64,000 bases of DNA from PALSA-505 sp963702235 (GTDB lineage Bacteria > Actinomycetota > Actinomycetes > Streptosporangiales > Streptosporangiaceae), in assembly GCA_963702235.1 (NCBI GenBank), contig CAVPBZ010000020.1:1-64000 (forward strand), in the 5' to 3' direction. The notes under the pieces are model-generated. The model saw only the letters and a program-made list of their open reading frames with translations. It ran no database searches and was not told the DNA's origin. The position numbers were made by a program, and so were the translations under genes. Within the stretch, counting starts at the first letter, position 1. Every line of letters starts with the position of its first letter. Positions 45,151 through 54,516 of this stretch are shown here, piece after piece.

Positions 45151-46437
45151 ATGACGACGGCGCCCCCGGTACGTGGCGACGATGAACCCATGGTGCTGAT
45201 CGATGCCTGGCCGGGCCTGAAGGCGGCCGAGCCCCTTCCTCCGTGCGCCCCGACGCCTGGGCGGTCCGCCCGCCCGGCCCGGTTGCCTCTGCTCTTCCTG
45301 CTGGCCGACACCGGCGGAGGGCATCGCAGCGCGGCCCGGGCGGTCAGCGAGGCGCTCGAGGAGGCGTACCCGGGCCGGTTCCGCCCGGTGTTCTGCGACC
45401 CGCTCGCCGGGCCGGGCTCCTCGCGGCTGCTCAGGCGGGTCACGAGCCTGTACGGTCCGGTGATCCGCCTCGCCCCGTGGGCGTGGGGAGCCGTCTACTA
45501 CGCCTGCGATGCCCGCTGGGTGATGCGGCTGCTGCAGCGGACGCTGCTGGCCCTGGCCGATGGCCCGGTGGCCGGCATGGTGGCGGCGCACGAGCCGGCG
45601 GTCATCGTGTCGTTCCATCCGCTCACCGGGGGTGCGGCGGTCAGGGCCAGCCGGCGGCAATCCCGGGATGTCCCGGTGGTGACCGTGGTCACCGATCTGG
45701 TCACCTCGCATGCGGCGTGGCGGTCCGGCCAGCCGGACCGGATGGCCGTGCCGTCGGCCGCGGCGCTACGGTGCTGCCGTCTCGACGGGCTCGCCGAGGA
45801 CCGCTGTGTGGAAACCGGGCTGCCGGTGACCGCCGGTTTCGGCGGTGGCCCGTTGGCCCCCGGCGAGCGAGCCGCCCTGCGCCGCTCGATGGGGATGAAC
45901 GAGCGGCGTTTCCTGGCTGTGCTGACCGGAGGCGGCGAGGGCTCAGGCGGTATGGCCAGGCGCGCCGCCGCCATCGTCAGCTCGTCCGATGACATCGATG
46001 TCGTCGCGATCTGCGGCCGTAACCTCCGGCTGCAGCGCAGGCTGTCCCGGCGCGCCGCCCGGGCGGGCGGGCGGCTGAAGGTCCTGGGGTTCGCGGAGAA
46101 CATGCCCGACTGGCTGCGCTGTGCCGACGTGGTCATCGGGAAAGCCGGCCCGGGCACGATCGCCGAGGCCACGTGTTGCGGCGCGCCGCTCCTGCTCACC
46201 TCGCACCTGCCGGGCCAGGAGAGAGGCAATGCGCGCCTGGTGGCCGAGGCCGGCGCTGGCCGGGCCGCGCCGCAGCTCCGGAAGATGCTTCGCCATCTCG
46301 GCGAACTGCGGCGAAATCCCGCCACTCTGGAGGCCATGCGCGCCGCGTCGGCCCGGCTCGGCAGGCCGGGCGCCGCCGCTTCGGTCGCCGCGCTGCTGGC
46401 CGGCCTCACCGGCGCGAAAGCCGGCCGGCATGGCTGA
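45151..46437 (+). CDS. MGDG-synthase/UgtP-type glycosyltransferase
   Basis: A GT28-type (GT-B fold) glycosyltransferase. The N-terminal GGGH loop is in LFLLADTGGGHRSAARAVSE, which matches diacylglycerol glucosyltransferases. VIVSFHPLTGGAAVRASR and VVTVVTDLVTSHAAW follow. The nucleotide-sugar site lies in LTGGGEGSGGMARRA, VLGFAENMPDWLRCADVVIG and KAGPGTIAEATCCGAPLLLT. It probably adds a sugar to a membrane lipid. ATG 45151 is used; ATG 45190 is possible. Its stop overlaps the glycoside hydrolase start by eight bases, so the two are coexpressed. Confidence 0.75.
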   Translation: MTTAPPVRGDDEPMVLIDAWPGLKAAEPLPPCAPTPGRSARPARLPLLFLLADTGGGHRSAARAVSEALEEAYPGRFRPVFCDPLAGPGSSRLLRRVTSLYGPVIRLAPWAWGAVYYACDARWVMRLLQRTLLALADGPVAGMVAAHEPAVIVSFHPLTGGAAVRASRRQSRDVPVVTVVTDLVTSHAAWRSGQPDRMAVPSAAALRCCRLDGLAEDRCVETGLPVTAGFGGGPLAPGERAALRRSMGMNERRFLAVLTGGGEGSGGMARRAAAIVSSSDDIDVVAICGRNLRLQRRLSRRAARAGGRLKVLGFAENMPDWLRCADVVIGKAGPGTIAEATCCGAPLLLTSHLPGQERGNARLVAEAGAGRAAPQLRKMLRHLGELRRNPATLEAMRAASARLGRPGAAASVAALLAGLTGAKAGRHG

Positions 46438-47521
46438 GGGCGCCTGGCGGATCCGGGTCGCGCGGGCCGCCCGTCCGCTCACCGGCCACTGGGAGCAGGT
46501 GCCTGTCAAGCCGCGCGGCCGGGCGCAAATAGGGATCAGCTTCAGGCCGTTGCAGGCCGAGGCCCTCGGGCTCGACCCGATGGCCGCCCTGGCGACGCTG
46601 CTGGGGTACCCGTTCCAGCTGATCAGGCTGGGCGCCTACTGGAACCGCATCGAGGACGGGCCCGGCCGCTTCGGCACCGGCGAGCTCGACCGGCAGGTCA
46701 ACGCGGCGGAGCAGGCAGGAAAGCAGATCATCTTGTGCGTTGGCCCGGTGAAGACGTTCGGCTACCCGGAGTTCTTCGTTCCCGGCCACCATCTGCCCGG
46801 GCCGCTGCGCGAGGGCGCCCTGGTAGAGCCCGCGGATCACCCGTCGTTGCTCGGCGCGGGCACGGCCTTCGCGGCGCGCATCGTGGAACGGTACCGCGAC
46901 CGCAAAGCGATCGTGGCGTGGCAGGTTGAACACGACGCCGTCAACCCGCTCGGCATGGAACACTCATGGCGCCTGTCGGCCGCCTTCGTGCGGCGGGAGG
47001 TCGAGGCGGTCCGCGCGGCCGACCCGACCCGGCCGGTCATGATGAACGGGTTCCTGCCGACCTCCGCACCGGTGCGGATGCAGCAGTGGTGGCGCACCCG
47101 TGACCAGGGTGATTCGCTGGCGGTCGCGCAGCAGCTGGCCGACATCGTGGGCGTGGACTTCTACCCGCGCCACGCGCTGGCTGCCCGCGGCGGGCGGACG
47201 GCCTACCTGGCCGGCAGCATCGAGGCCCTGCACCGCCGGCCCGGGCTGCTGGCGAGCGGGCGGCGGCTGATCATCGACGAGGGCCAGGCGGAGCCATGGG
47301 AGGCGGTCACGACTCCGCCCAGCCCGCAGGGCCGGGCCATGTACAGCTGCCTGCCCGAGCACGTCATCGAGAACTACAACCAGTGCATGCGGTGGAACCA
47401 GCAGCAGGCGTGCGCTCTGGAGGCGTACCTGTTCTGGGGAGCCGAGTACTGGCTGCTGCGCGAACGGCAGGGCGACCCGCGTTACCTGCGGGCATTCGCC
47501 CGCGTGCTCGAGCGGGCGTAG
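46430..47521 (+). CDS. clan GH-A glycoside hydrolase-like protein
   Basis: A 363-aa TIM-barrel protein. IGISFRPLQAEALGLDPMAA opens the barrel and YPFQLIRLGAYWNRIEDGPG resembles GH42/GH5-type enzymes. The acid/base candidate is E167 in AWQVEHDAVNP and the nucleophile candidate is E284 in LIIDEGQAEPW, with a typical spacing. There is no signal peptide, so it acts in the cytoplasm or is exported with help. It is translationally coupled to the lipid glycosyltransferase, suggesting both act on the same glycan or glycolipid. Its 3' end meets the convergent permease gene. Confidence 0.65.
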   Translation: MAEGAWRIRVARAARPLTGHWEQVPVKPRGRAQIGISFRPLQAEALGLDPMAALATLLGYPFQLIRLGAYWNRIEDGPGRFGTGELDRQVNAAEQAGKQIILCVGPVKTFGYPEFFVPGHHLPGPLREGALVEPADHPSLLGAGTAFAARIVERYRDRKAIVAWQVEHDAVNPLGMEHSWRLSAAFVRREVEAVRAADPTRPVMMNGFLPTSAPVRMQQWWRTRDQGDSLAVAQQLADIVGVDFYPRHALAARGGRTAYLAGSIEALHRRPGLLASGRRLIIDEGQAEPWEAVTTPPSPQGRAMYSCLPEHVIENYNQCMRWNQQQACALEAYLFWGAEYWLLRERQGDPRYLRAFARVLERA

Positions 47522-47523
47522 GG

Positions 47524-48324
47524 TCAGCGGCCGCGTTCCCGGTGATCGAAGACCAGCGCTCCGGCGGACATGAACAGGACGGTCAGCGCCGCGATAACCA
47601 GGACGTCCAGCGCCGGGCCCGCGGCCATCACCCGGGCGTAACCCGGCGTCCCGGCGTAGAACGCCGCCCGGCTCAGGTCGACGGCGTAACGCAGCGGCAT
47701 GACCCAGCCCACGACGTCGATAAGGGCCGACTGCCCGTGCAGCGGTACCAGGACCCCGCCGAGCACGTACTGCGGGATGATCAGGAACTGGAAAATCTGC
47801 ATCGCCGACCGCTGGCTGGGCAGCGCCGCGATGGTGACGAGCCCGAACGCGCCGCCGAGCAGGCAGCACGCCAGGCCGGCTGCGAGCAGCATCGCCAGCT
47901 GGCCCAGTGACATCCGGACGCCGAACGCCAGGGCGGCGACGGTGATGAACATCCCCTGGCAGAGAGCGACCAGCGTCTCTCCCGCCACCTTCCCGGCCAT
48001 CAGGGTCAGCCTTGACACCGGGGTCACGAACAGCTCGCGGGAGAAGTCGTTCTCCCGGTCCTCGACGATCGAGATCATGCCGGCCGCGGCGGACTGGAAC
48101 AGGCTGGCGGCGAGCACCCCTGTGAACGCGAGGGTCACCGCGTCGAGCCCGGTGACCCGGCCCACGGTGGGCTGCAGGACGCTGCCCAGGCCGCCGACGA
48201 GCAGGACGGGGAACGCCAGGTTGACAGCCAGCCGCGGCCGGTCGCGCAGCAGCTTGATCACGTCGCGCTGCGCGATGACCGCCAGCCCGGAGAGCTCATA
48301 CGGCAGGCCGTGCCGGGCGGTCAT
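47524..48324 (-). CDS. ABC-2 type export permease
   Basis: A 266-aa membrane protein with six hydrophobic segments. It has the ABC-2 features RDVIKLLRDRPRLAVNLAFP, EDRENDFSRELFVTPVSRLT and YVLGGVLVPLHGQ then PLRYAVDLSR near the end. Start ATG 48324 overlaps the ATPase stop (ATGA). With that ATPase it forms a drug/lipid-type exporter. Confidence 0.85.
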   Translation of the reverse strand: MTARHGLPYELSGLAVIAQRDVIKLLRDRPRLAVNLAFPVLLVGGLGSVLQPTVGRVTGLDAVTLAFTGVLAASLFQSAAAGMISIVEDRENDFSRELFVTPVSRLTLMAGKVAGETLVALCQGMFITVAALAFGVRMSLGQLAMLLAAGLACCLLGGAFGLVTIAALPSQRSAMQIFQFLIIPQYVLGGVLVPLHGQSALIDVVGWVMPLRYAVDLSRAAFYAGTPGYARVMAAGPALDVLVIAALTVLFMSAGALVFDHRERGR

Positions 48325-49091
48325 GACCCGGTCCTCGCCCGCTCGACCAGCCGCAGGTACGCGTCCTCCAGCGTCGGGCTCAGGTGGCGCGCCTTGACCT
48401 CGGCCGGGGCGCCGCGCTCGATGATCCGGCCCCCGGCCAGCACACACACCGCGTCGGCCGCCTCCGCCTCCTCCAGGTAGTGCGTGGTCAGGAACACGGT
48501 GGTGCCGGACGCGGCCCGGGCCTGCCGCAGGTGGCCCCACAGGCTCCGCCGGCTCTCCGGGTCCAGGCCCGCCGTGGGCTCGTCGAGGAACAGCACCGGC
48601 GGCCGGTGCATCAGCGCCCGCACGATCTCTAGCCTGCGCCGCAGGCCGCCGGACAGGGTTCGGGCCCGCTGCCCCAGGACGCTGTCCAGGCCTAGGACGC
48701 CGGCCGCCTGCTGCACCTGGCTCCGGTAGCCGGCCGGCATCAGGCGGTACAGGGGGCGCCACGGGTAGAGCCCGTAGAGCACCGCGTGCAGCCTGATGTT
48801 CTCCTCGGCCGTCAAGTTGAGGTCGAGTGAGGGCTGCTGGAAGACGATACCGAGCTCCCTCCGGACTTCCGCCCGCTCCGTGGCCAGGTTCCGGCCGGCG
48901 ATCAGGACCCGGCCCGAGGTCGGGGCCAGAGTGGTGGTGAGGATGGACACGGTGGTCGTCTTCCCGGCGCCGTTCGGGCCGAGCAGGCAGAACAGCTGGC
49001 CGGCCGGCACGTCGAAGCTGATGCCGTCGACCGCGTTGTGCCGCGCCGCCCGGTACCGCTTGACCAGGTGGTCGACCTCGACCGCCATCAT
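48321..49091 (-). CDS. ABC exporter ATPase (DrrA/daunorubicin type)
   Basis: A 256-aa ATPase with Walker A LLGPNGAGKTTTVS, Q-loop GIVFQQPSLD, signature ARTLSGGLRRRLEIVRALMH, Walker B VLFLDEPTAGLDP and switch LTTHYLEEAE. The C-terminal LSPTLEDAYLRLVE is typical of DrrA-like exporters. ATG 49091 overlaps the stop of the cupin gene. It works with the permease encoded downstream. Confidence 0.9.
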   Translation of the reverse strand: MMAVEVDHLVKRYRAARHNAVDGISFDVPAGQLFCLLGPNGAGKTTTVSILTTTLAPTSGRVLIAGRNLATERAEVRRELGIVFQQPSLDLNLTAEENIRLHAVLYGLYPWRPLYRLMPAGYRSQVQQAAGVLGLDSVLGQRARTLSGGLRRRLEIVRALMHRPPVLFLDEPTAGLDPESRRSLWGHLRQARAASGTTVFLTTHYLEEAEAADAVCVLAGGRIIERGAPAEVKARHLSPTLEDAYLRLVERARTGS

Positions 49092-49630
49092 CGGGAGCGC
49101 GGGCCGGGCACCTGGCGCCGGGCCAGCCAGGCGAGCGGGCGGGTGACGGCGCGGACTAGCGCGACCGGGAGATAGGGCGCGCGCACTTCTGGCTCGAATT
49201 CCCGCATGAACCGCGCCAGGCCGAGCAGGCTGGGTACCCGGCGGCCCGCGGCGTGCTGGTCGGCGGCCAGGGCCGCGGCGACCTCCAGCAGCTCGGCCAT
49301 CCTCAGTGCCGGCCGGGTCTGCACCGCCACCCTGGCCGGCACCGTGCCGGCGTTGGCGAAATGGTGCACCGTGCCCGGCGGCACCCGGACCGTGTCGCCG
49401 GGGCCCGCGATGACCCGCCGGCCGCCGATCCGGAACCGCATCTGCCCGGCGAGCACCGTGAAGCACTCCTCCTGCCGCGGATGAGCGTGGCTACTCGGCA
49501 CGTGCCCGCCAGGGGCGAGCACCAGCTCCCACTCGAGCACGTCGTCACCGGCCGGCGGCCGGATCGTGATCTGCTCACCGCTGAGCGGGTTCTCGATGAC
49601 GTGGCTCCACGCCCTTTGGCTAGCTGACAT
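49088..49630 (-). CDS. cupin-domain protein
   Basis: A 180-aa single-cupin protein. Motif 1 is GGHVPSSHAHPRQEECFTVL followed by AGQMRF; motif 2 is GPGDTVRVPPGTVHHFAN. The His/Glu ligands (HAH...E...H) for a metal are present. An extra C-terminal helical region of ~60 residues follows. It overlaps the upstream permease by 11 bases and the downstream ATPase by four, so it is embedded in an exporter operon. It may sense or modify the exported molecule; the activity is unknown. Confidence 0.75.
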   Translation of the reverse strand: MSASQRAWSHVIENPLSGEQITIRPPAGDDVLEWELVLAPGGHVPSSHAHPRQEECFTVLAGQMRFRIGGRRVIAGPGDTVRVPPGTVHHFANAGTVPARVAVQTRPALRMAELLEVAAALAADQHAAGRRVPSLLGLARFMREFEPEVRAPYLPVALVRAVTRPLAWLARRQVPGPRSR

Positions 49631-50393
49631 CTCGCGCCACCGTGGTGCGGGCGGCTACCACGCAGAACAGGACGGCCAGGCCAGCGAGCAGCGCGGCGGC
49701 GGCCGCGAACGGGAGCGGGATTCCCGCGGACGCCCCGGTTCCCGACTGGAACATCGAGTAGCCGATCCGGGCTCCGGCCAGGGTCGTCGCCGCAGAGTAG
49801 GGAAGATAGGCGCGGACGGCGTGGAACAGGCCGCCCAGGACCGACTCGATGACCATCGCCCAGACGAAGACACCGATGATCGCCGCCACCTGCGACCGGA
49901 TGAGCGATCCCACGCCGCATCCGATGGCGGCCAGCAACGCCGCGGCGACGACGTAGCCGGCCGCGTAACGGGTCAGCGTGGCCGCGCCCAGCGCGAGGTG
50001 ATACCCGCGGGCGGCCACGAAGATCAGGCCGATCCCGGTGGCGATGACGCCCCCGGCCAGGCCGAAGCCCGCCCCGCCGCAGGTGGCGGCGATGGCCTTG
50101 GCCGCCAGGACCCGGTTCCGGCGCGGAGTGGCGAGATAGGTCAGCGTGGCGGCGGAATGCCGGAACTCGCTGCTGGAGGTGATCACGCCGAAGATCAGGG
50201 ACAGCAGCAAGGCCCAGACGCCGACCAGGACCTCGGTGTTGAGTCCCGACACGGTGTTGAGCGCCGCGTCCGTGTCCCTGGTCGCGTTCAGCACGGCGAA
50301 AACCGCAGTGATGCCGGCCGCGGCGGCCAGCAGGCCCCAGCTCAGCCGCATGGTGCGGAGCTTGAGCAGTTCGACGCGGATCAGCCGGGTCAT
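49620..50393 (-). CDS. ABC-2 type permease
   Basis: A 257-aa membrane protein with about six segments. It starts IRVELLKLRTMRLSWGLLAA and contains GVITSSSEFRHSAATLTYLA then TPRRNRVLAAKAIAA, typical of actinobacterial ABC-2 permeases paired with BcrA/YxlF-type ATPases. ATG overlaps the ATPase stop. It is the second gene of the five-gene chain. Confidence 0.85.
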   Translation of the reverse strand: MTRLIRVELLKLRTMRLSWGLLAAAAGITAVFAVLNATRDTDAALNTVSGLNTEVLVGVWALLLSLIFGVITSSSEFRHSAATLTYLATPRRNRVLAAKAIAATCGGAGFGLAGGVIATGIGLIFVAARGYHLALGAATLTRYAAGYVVAAALLAAIGCGVGSLIRSQVAAIIGVFVWAMVIESVLGGLFHAVRAYLPYSAATTLAGARIGYSMFQSGTGASAGIPLPFAAAAALLAGLAVLFCVVAARTTVARDVS

Positions 50394-51130
50394 CGGGATA
50401 CCTCCCGGGTGTCATGCCGGGCGCGCGACCCGGCCGTGAGCCTGAGGAACGCCTCTTCCAGGCCGGCGGTTCCGCCCGCGGTCAGGCCGGCCAGCGAGGA
50501 CTGGGCGACGAGATGCCCGCGGTCGAGGATCACCACCGAGTCCACCGTCTGGGCGACCTCGGCGAGGATGTGGCTGGATATCAGGACCGCGGCGCCCTCG
50601 TCGGCCAGACCGCGCACCAGGTCCCGCAGCCAGCGGACCCCCTCCGGGTCAAGACCGTTGGCCGGCTCGTCCAAGATCAGCACCTCCGGGTCGGTGAGCA
50701 GCGCGGAGGCCAGGCCGAGGCGCTGGCGCATGCCGAGGGAGAACCCGCCGATCCTGCGCCCGGCGGCTCCGGCGAGTCCCGCCAGCTCCAGCACGTCATC
50801 GATCCGCGACGGGTCTGCCTGGCCCGCCATGGCTTGGATCCGCAGGTGGTTGCGGGCGGTCCGGCCCGCGAAGAAGCTGGCCGCCTCGAGCACCGCGCCG
50901 ACCTGGTGCAGCGGTTCGTCTAGGTCCCGGTACGGCCGCCCGTTGATCGTCGCGGTGCCAGCGTCCGGCCGCACCAGGCCGAGCAGCATCCGCAGCGTGG
51001 TCGTTTTCCCGGCCCCGTTCGAGCCGAGGAAACCGGTCACTGTGCCGCGTTCGACCTCGAAACTCAGCTGGTCAACCGCGAGCACCGGGCCGAACCGCTT
51101 GGTCAGGCCGCGCACTTCGATTGCCGACAT
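50390..51130 (-). CDS. ABC transporter ATPase (BcrA/YxlF type)
   Basis: A 246-aa ATPase with Walker A FLGSNGAGKTTTLRM, Q-loop VGAVLEAASF, signature IGGFSLGMRQRLGLASALLT, Walker B VLILDEPANGLDPEG and switch LISSHILAEV. ATG 51130 follows AGGAGAATC. It is the first gene of the chain ATPase-permease-cupin-ATPase-permease. It is divergent from the histidine kinase, which may regulate it. Confidence 0.9.
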   Translation of the reverse strand: MSAIEVRGLTKRFGPVLAVDQLSFEVERGTVTGFLGSNGAGKTTTLRMLLGLVRPDAGTATINGRPYRDLDEPLHQVGAVLEAASFFAGRTARNHLRIQAMAGQADPSRIDDVLELAGLAGAAGRRIGGFSLGMRQRLGLASALLTDPEVLILDEPANGLDPEGVRWLRDLVRGLADEGAAVLISSHILAEVAQTVDSVVILDRGHLVAQSSLAGLTAGGTAGLEEAFLRLTAGSRARHDTREVSR

Positions 51131-51327
51131 GATTCTCCTTTCGCTGCCGGTCGCGGTCTCCAGCGTGCCCGGCAGCCCCGCCCGCCGTCGTCGGCTGGGC
51201 AGCCCGTCCGAGGTCATCCTGGGCGGTACAGCGGGGCGCCCGCGATACGTCAGGAGGTGTAGGAAAGGGCGCCGGGTTGTCCTCCGTGGGCTGAGGCCCC
51301 CACCAGATCGGGCGCGTACCGTTGGCA

Positions 51328-52463
51328 ATGATGATCAGATCTGACCCGGCCCGGCGCTGGGCCGTCGACACCGCGATCGCGGCGGCGGTAACCGCCGCGC
51401 AGCTTGGCGGCGCGTACGGGTGGCACCACCACGGTGCCGGCGTCGGAGCCGCGACCTACATCGCGTCCACCGCGGCCGGCGTGTCGCTCATCGCCCGTCG
51501 CCGGTATCCGGTCGGCGTGCTGGCGGTTACGCTGGCCGCGACGCTGTGGGCAGAGGCCGCGAGCCGGAACGGTGTCTGGTTCGCGCTGGTCGCGGCGTTC
51601 TTTAACGCAGTGCTGGCCGGACGGCGGGCGGCCGCGCTCGCCTCCCTGGTCGTCGGCTTCGCCGTGTCCGTGTGGCCGCCCTGGCTGATCGGCAGGCACG
51701 GCCACACGTCGGCGGCGTCCGCGCTCGGGCTGGCCGTCCTCCTGGTCTGCCTGCTGAGCGCCGCCGAGGTGATCCGTATCAGGAACCAGCGCGGCGCCGC
51801 GCTGCAGCGGAGCCGGGAGGAGGAGCTTCGCCGCCGGGCCAGCGAGGAACGGATGAAGATGGCGCGGGACCTGCACGACGTGATCGCGCACAGTATCTCG
51901 GTCATCAACGTCCAGGCCAATACGGCGCTCCACCTGATGGACCGCCAGCCTGAACGCGCCCGTTCGGCCCTGACGACCATCAACGACGTAAGCAGCCAGG
52001 CGCTGGTCGAGCTCCGCTCGGTGCTCGGCGTGCTGCGAGATGCCGGCGAAACCGCCCCGCGCGCGCCCAGCTCGGGCCTGTCCCGTCTCGGAGACCTGGC
52101 GGACAGCGCGGCGGCCGCGGGACTCGTCGTGCACATCGAACAAGCGGAGCGACCGGTGCCGCTGCCTGCCGACGTGGACCTCGCCGCGTACCGGATCATC
52201 CAGGAGGCCCTGACCAACACCGCCAAGCACTCCGGCGGCACCAAGGCCACGGTGCGCATCGGCTACGGTGACGGCACCCTGGTCATCGATGTGGACGACA
52301 ACGGCTTCCTCCGCTCGTCCGACCGAGGCGACGACTCCGGCCACGGGATTACCGGCATGACCGAGCGAGCGAAAGCCCTCGGCGGCACGCTGCAGGCCGG
52401 CCCCGGCCGGAGGGCGGCTTCGGAGTCCGGGCGCGGCTGCCGGTCCGCGGGAGCGAACCGTGA
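51328..52463 (+). pseudogene. NarL/DesK-type sensor histidine kinase, frameshift near the C-terminus
   Basis: Four to five N-terminal membrane segments are followed by HisKA_3 with the phospho-acceptor His in MARDLHDVIAHSISVINVQA. The HATPase domain has AYRIIQEALTNTAKHSGGTK (N box), VIDVDDNGF and GHGITGMTERAKALGGTLQA. At about 52410 the frame is lost. One base restored gives EGGFGVRARLPVRGSEP ending at TGA 52461-52463, which overlaps the regulator start as GTGA. The normal gene end is thus clear. The shift removes only the last ~20 residues. Confidence 0.75.
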
Positions 52464-53121
52464 TACGGGTCGTGCTGGCCGACGACCAGGAACTGGTCCG
52501 GGCCGGGTTCGCCGCGCTCCTCGACGCCGAGGACGACATCGAAGTAGTCGGTGAGGCCGCTAACGGGCGGGAGGCCGTACGCGTCGCCGAGCGGTACAGG
52601 CCGGACGTGATGCTGATGGACATCCGCATGCCGGTGCTCGACGGCATCGAGGCGATACAGCAGATCGCCGCCAGACCGGACCTCGCCTCCGTCCACGTCG
52701 TCATCCTGACCACCTTCGAGCTTGATGAGTATGTATTCGAGGGCCTGCGGCCGGCGCCGCCGGGTTCCTGGTCAAGGACACCGCCGCCGCCGAGCTGATC
52801 CGGGCAGTCCGGGTGGTGGCCGACGGGGCGTCGCTGCTGTCCCCCACCGTCACCAGGCGCCTGATCACCGAGTTCGCCTCCCGCACCCGCGCAGCACGAA
52901 CCGTTCCCGGCGTGAACGAGCTGACCCCGCGGGAGCGCGAAGTGGTCGCCCTCATCGCCCAAGGGCTGTCCAACGAGGAGATCTCCAGGAAGATCTACAT
53001 CAGCCCAGCAACGGCGAAGACCCACGCCGCCCGGGCCATGACCAAGCTCGACGCACGGGACCGCGCGCAGCTGGTCGTCTTCGCCTACCAGGCCGGCCTG
53101 GTCAGGCCAGGCGAGTCTTAA
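52460..53121 (+). pseudogene. LuxR/NarL-family response regulator, frameshift in the receiver domain
   Basis: The receiver domain starts IRVVLADDQELVRAGFAALL with the phosphorylated Asp in DVMLMDIRMPVLDG and VVILTTFELDEYVFEGLR. A one-base shift near 52755 separates it from GAAGFLVKDTAAAELIRAVR, the linker and the HTH domain LTPREREVVALIAQGLSNEE then ISRKIYISPATAKTHAARAM. As it stands the output domain would not be made from the first start. It pairs with the kinase upstream. Confidence 0.75.
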
Positions 53122-53179
53122 GGCAGGGCCGACGCTCGAGGCACTCGACCCGTCGCGGCAAATGCGGGCGTTGCGAGGC

Positions 53180-53330
53180 TCAGCCGATGCGCTCGGCCAG
53201 CGAGACGATGATCCCTTCCGGCCCGCGGACGTAGGCCATCCGCCAAGCGCCCTCGCACTCGCCGATGCCACCGACCAGCCCGTAGCCCTCGGCAGCGGCC
53301 CAATCGACAAGCCGCCTGCAGGTCGTCGCG
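53180..53330 (-). pseudogene. VOC/glyoxalase family C-terminal fragment
   Basis: A minus frame reads VDWAAAEGYGLVGGIGECEG, AWRMAYVRGPEGIIVSLAER, IG and stop at 53180-53182. This is the typical last strand-helix-strand of vicinal-oxygen-chelate proteins (YVRGPEGI with the metal-binding Glu). The N-terminal module is missing. Confidence 0.55.
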
Positions 53331-53420
53331 CGCCCGTGCGGGTGGTGAGATAGTCGTCCTTCGGTGCGCTCGCGAACCGGCGACCGGCGTAGCTAGCCTG
53401 TCACACCGAGGAGGAACCAC

Positions 53421-54023
53421 ATGGCCGATTCTGACCGCCGGAGCACGTTGCTGGATTCTTACGAGAACGCTGCGGTGATCGTGTCAGGAATAGATGCTGA
53501 CGAGCTCGGCCACCCGACACCGTGCCCCAAGTACGACGTGGCCGGACTGGTCGACCACCTCGTCGAAGCGGGCCACCGGGCGGCCGCTCTCGGCCGCGGG
53601 CAGGCACCCCCGCCCGGAGACGAGTCCCCTCACGTGGAGTTGTCTGACGCGCCCGGTCAGCTACGTAGCGCTGCGGAAGAGGCGGCACAAGCATGGGGCG
53701 ACGATTCCAGCTTGTTGACGAGGTACACGATGCCGTGGGGCGAGGAGTGCACGGGAGCCACCCTGGTGGACATGTACCTGGCTGAGCTGGCCGTACACGC
53801 GTGGGACTTGGCCAGGGCTACCGGACAGATTGGCAAGTTGGACCCTTCCCTGGCCTTGCCGGCACTCGAGGGGGCACGGGCCGTGATCAAACCTCAGTAC
53901 CGCAACATGGTCGAGCCTGGAGCCCCTTTCGGGGCGGAGGTTTATCCAACTTCCGGTGCTGACGACTGGGAACGCCTCTCTGCCTTCATGGGACGCGACC
54001 CACGGACAACGCTCGGTCGATAA
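53421..54023 (+). CDS. TIGR03086-family (mycothiol maleylpyruvate isomerase-like) protein
   Basis: A 200-aa DinB/MDMPI-fold protein with LGHPTPCPKYDVAGLVDHLV and the metal-binding His region (VDHLVEAGHRAAA), TRYTMPWGEECTGATLVDMY and LAVHAWDLARATGQ. These proteins are abundant in actinomycetes and are thought to use mycothiol or bind metal. The start follows GAGGAGGAACCAC. It is monocistronic, next to the IS21 copy 2 insertion. Confidence 0.8.
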   Translation: MADSDRRSTLLDSYENAAVIVSGIDADELGHPTPCPKYDVAGLVDHLVEAGHRAAALGRGQAPPPGDESPHVELSDAPGQLRSAAEEAAQAWGDDSSLLTRYTMPWGEECTGATLVDMYLAELAVHAWDLARATGQIGKLDPSLALPALEGARAVIKPQYRNMVEPGAPFGAEVYPTSGADDWERLSAFMGRDPRTTLGR

Positions 54024-54334
54024 GGGGCGAGCGCGGCGCCGGGCCCTCGATCGCCATGGCGTCTTGAGCCTGGGTGCTAGCCGAAGGTAGCTCGAACGCC
54101 CACGCAGAACACCGCTGGGGACGGGTTCCCGGGCGATGCGATCGACGGCTCAGCGTGCGGTTATCAGGCGGAGGCTTCGCCTCGTTGGGAGCCACGCTGC
54201 CCATCTGGCAGGCTGAGTCATGCAACACCCATGTGAACGAGGAATATCCGGTCATGCCGCGCAGCGGACATTGACTGGCAGCAGGGCCGGGTCTACTTCC
54301 TGGCCTTCTTGAACCCCTCAAGGGGACAACCGGT
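54024..54334. other. 311-bp intergenic region
   Basis: No gene is recognised between the TIGR03086 gene and IS21 copy 2. The last five bases, CCGGT (54330-54334), form the left half of the IS21 target duplication. Confidence 0.4.
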
Positions 54335-54516
54335 TGTCGCCTGCCACGAGCATGGGACCACTTTTCGGGGTTTTCTGCCACGAGCATGGGACCACCTGGT
54401 TGCCAGTGATGGGACCACCGGGCGTGTCGGCTTGGCGGTCTTGATCACTTCCGGTACCGGGTGCCTTCAAGTCGATCGACTTGGGGGTTCGGGGGATGGC
54501 TTTCCGGGAGGTTGCC

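Noticed and set aside
51250..53310. 686-codon minus-strand open frame over the kinase and regulator
   Set aside because: It is a shadow of the plus-strand two-component genes, whose domains are unmistakable.
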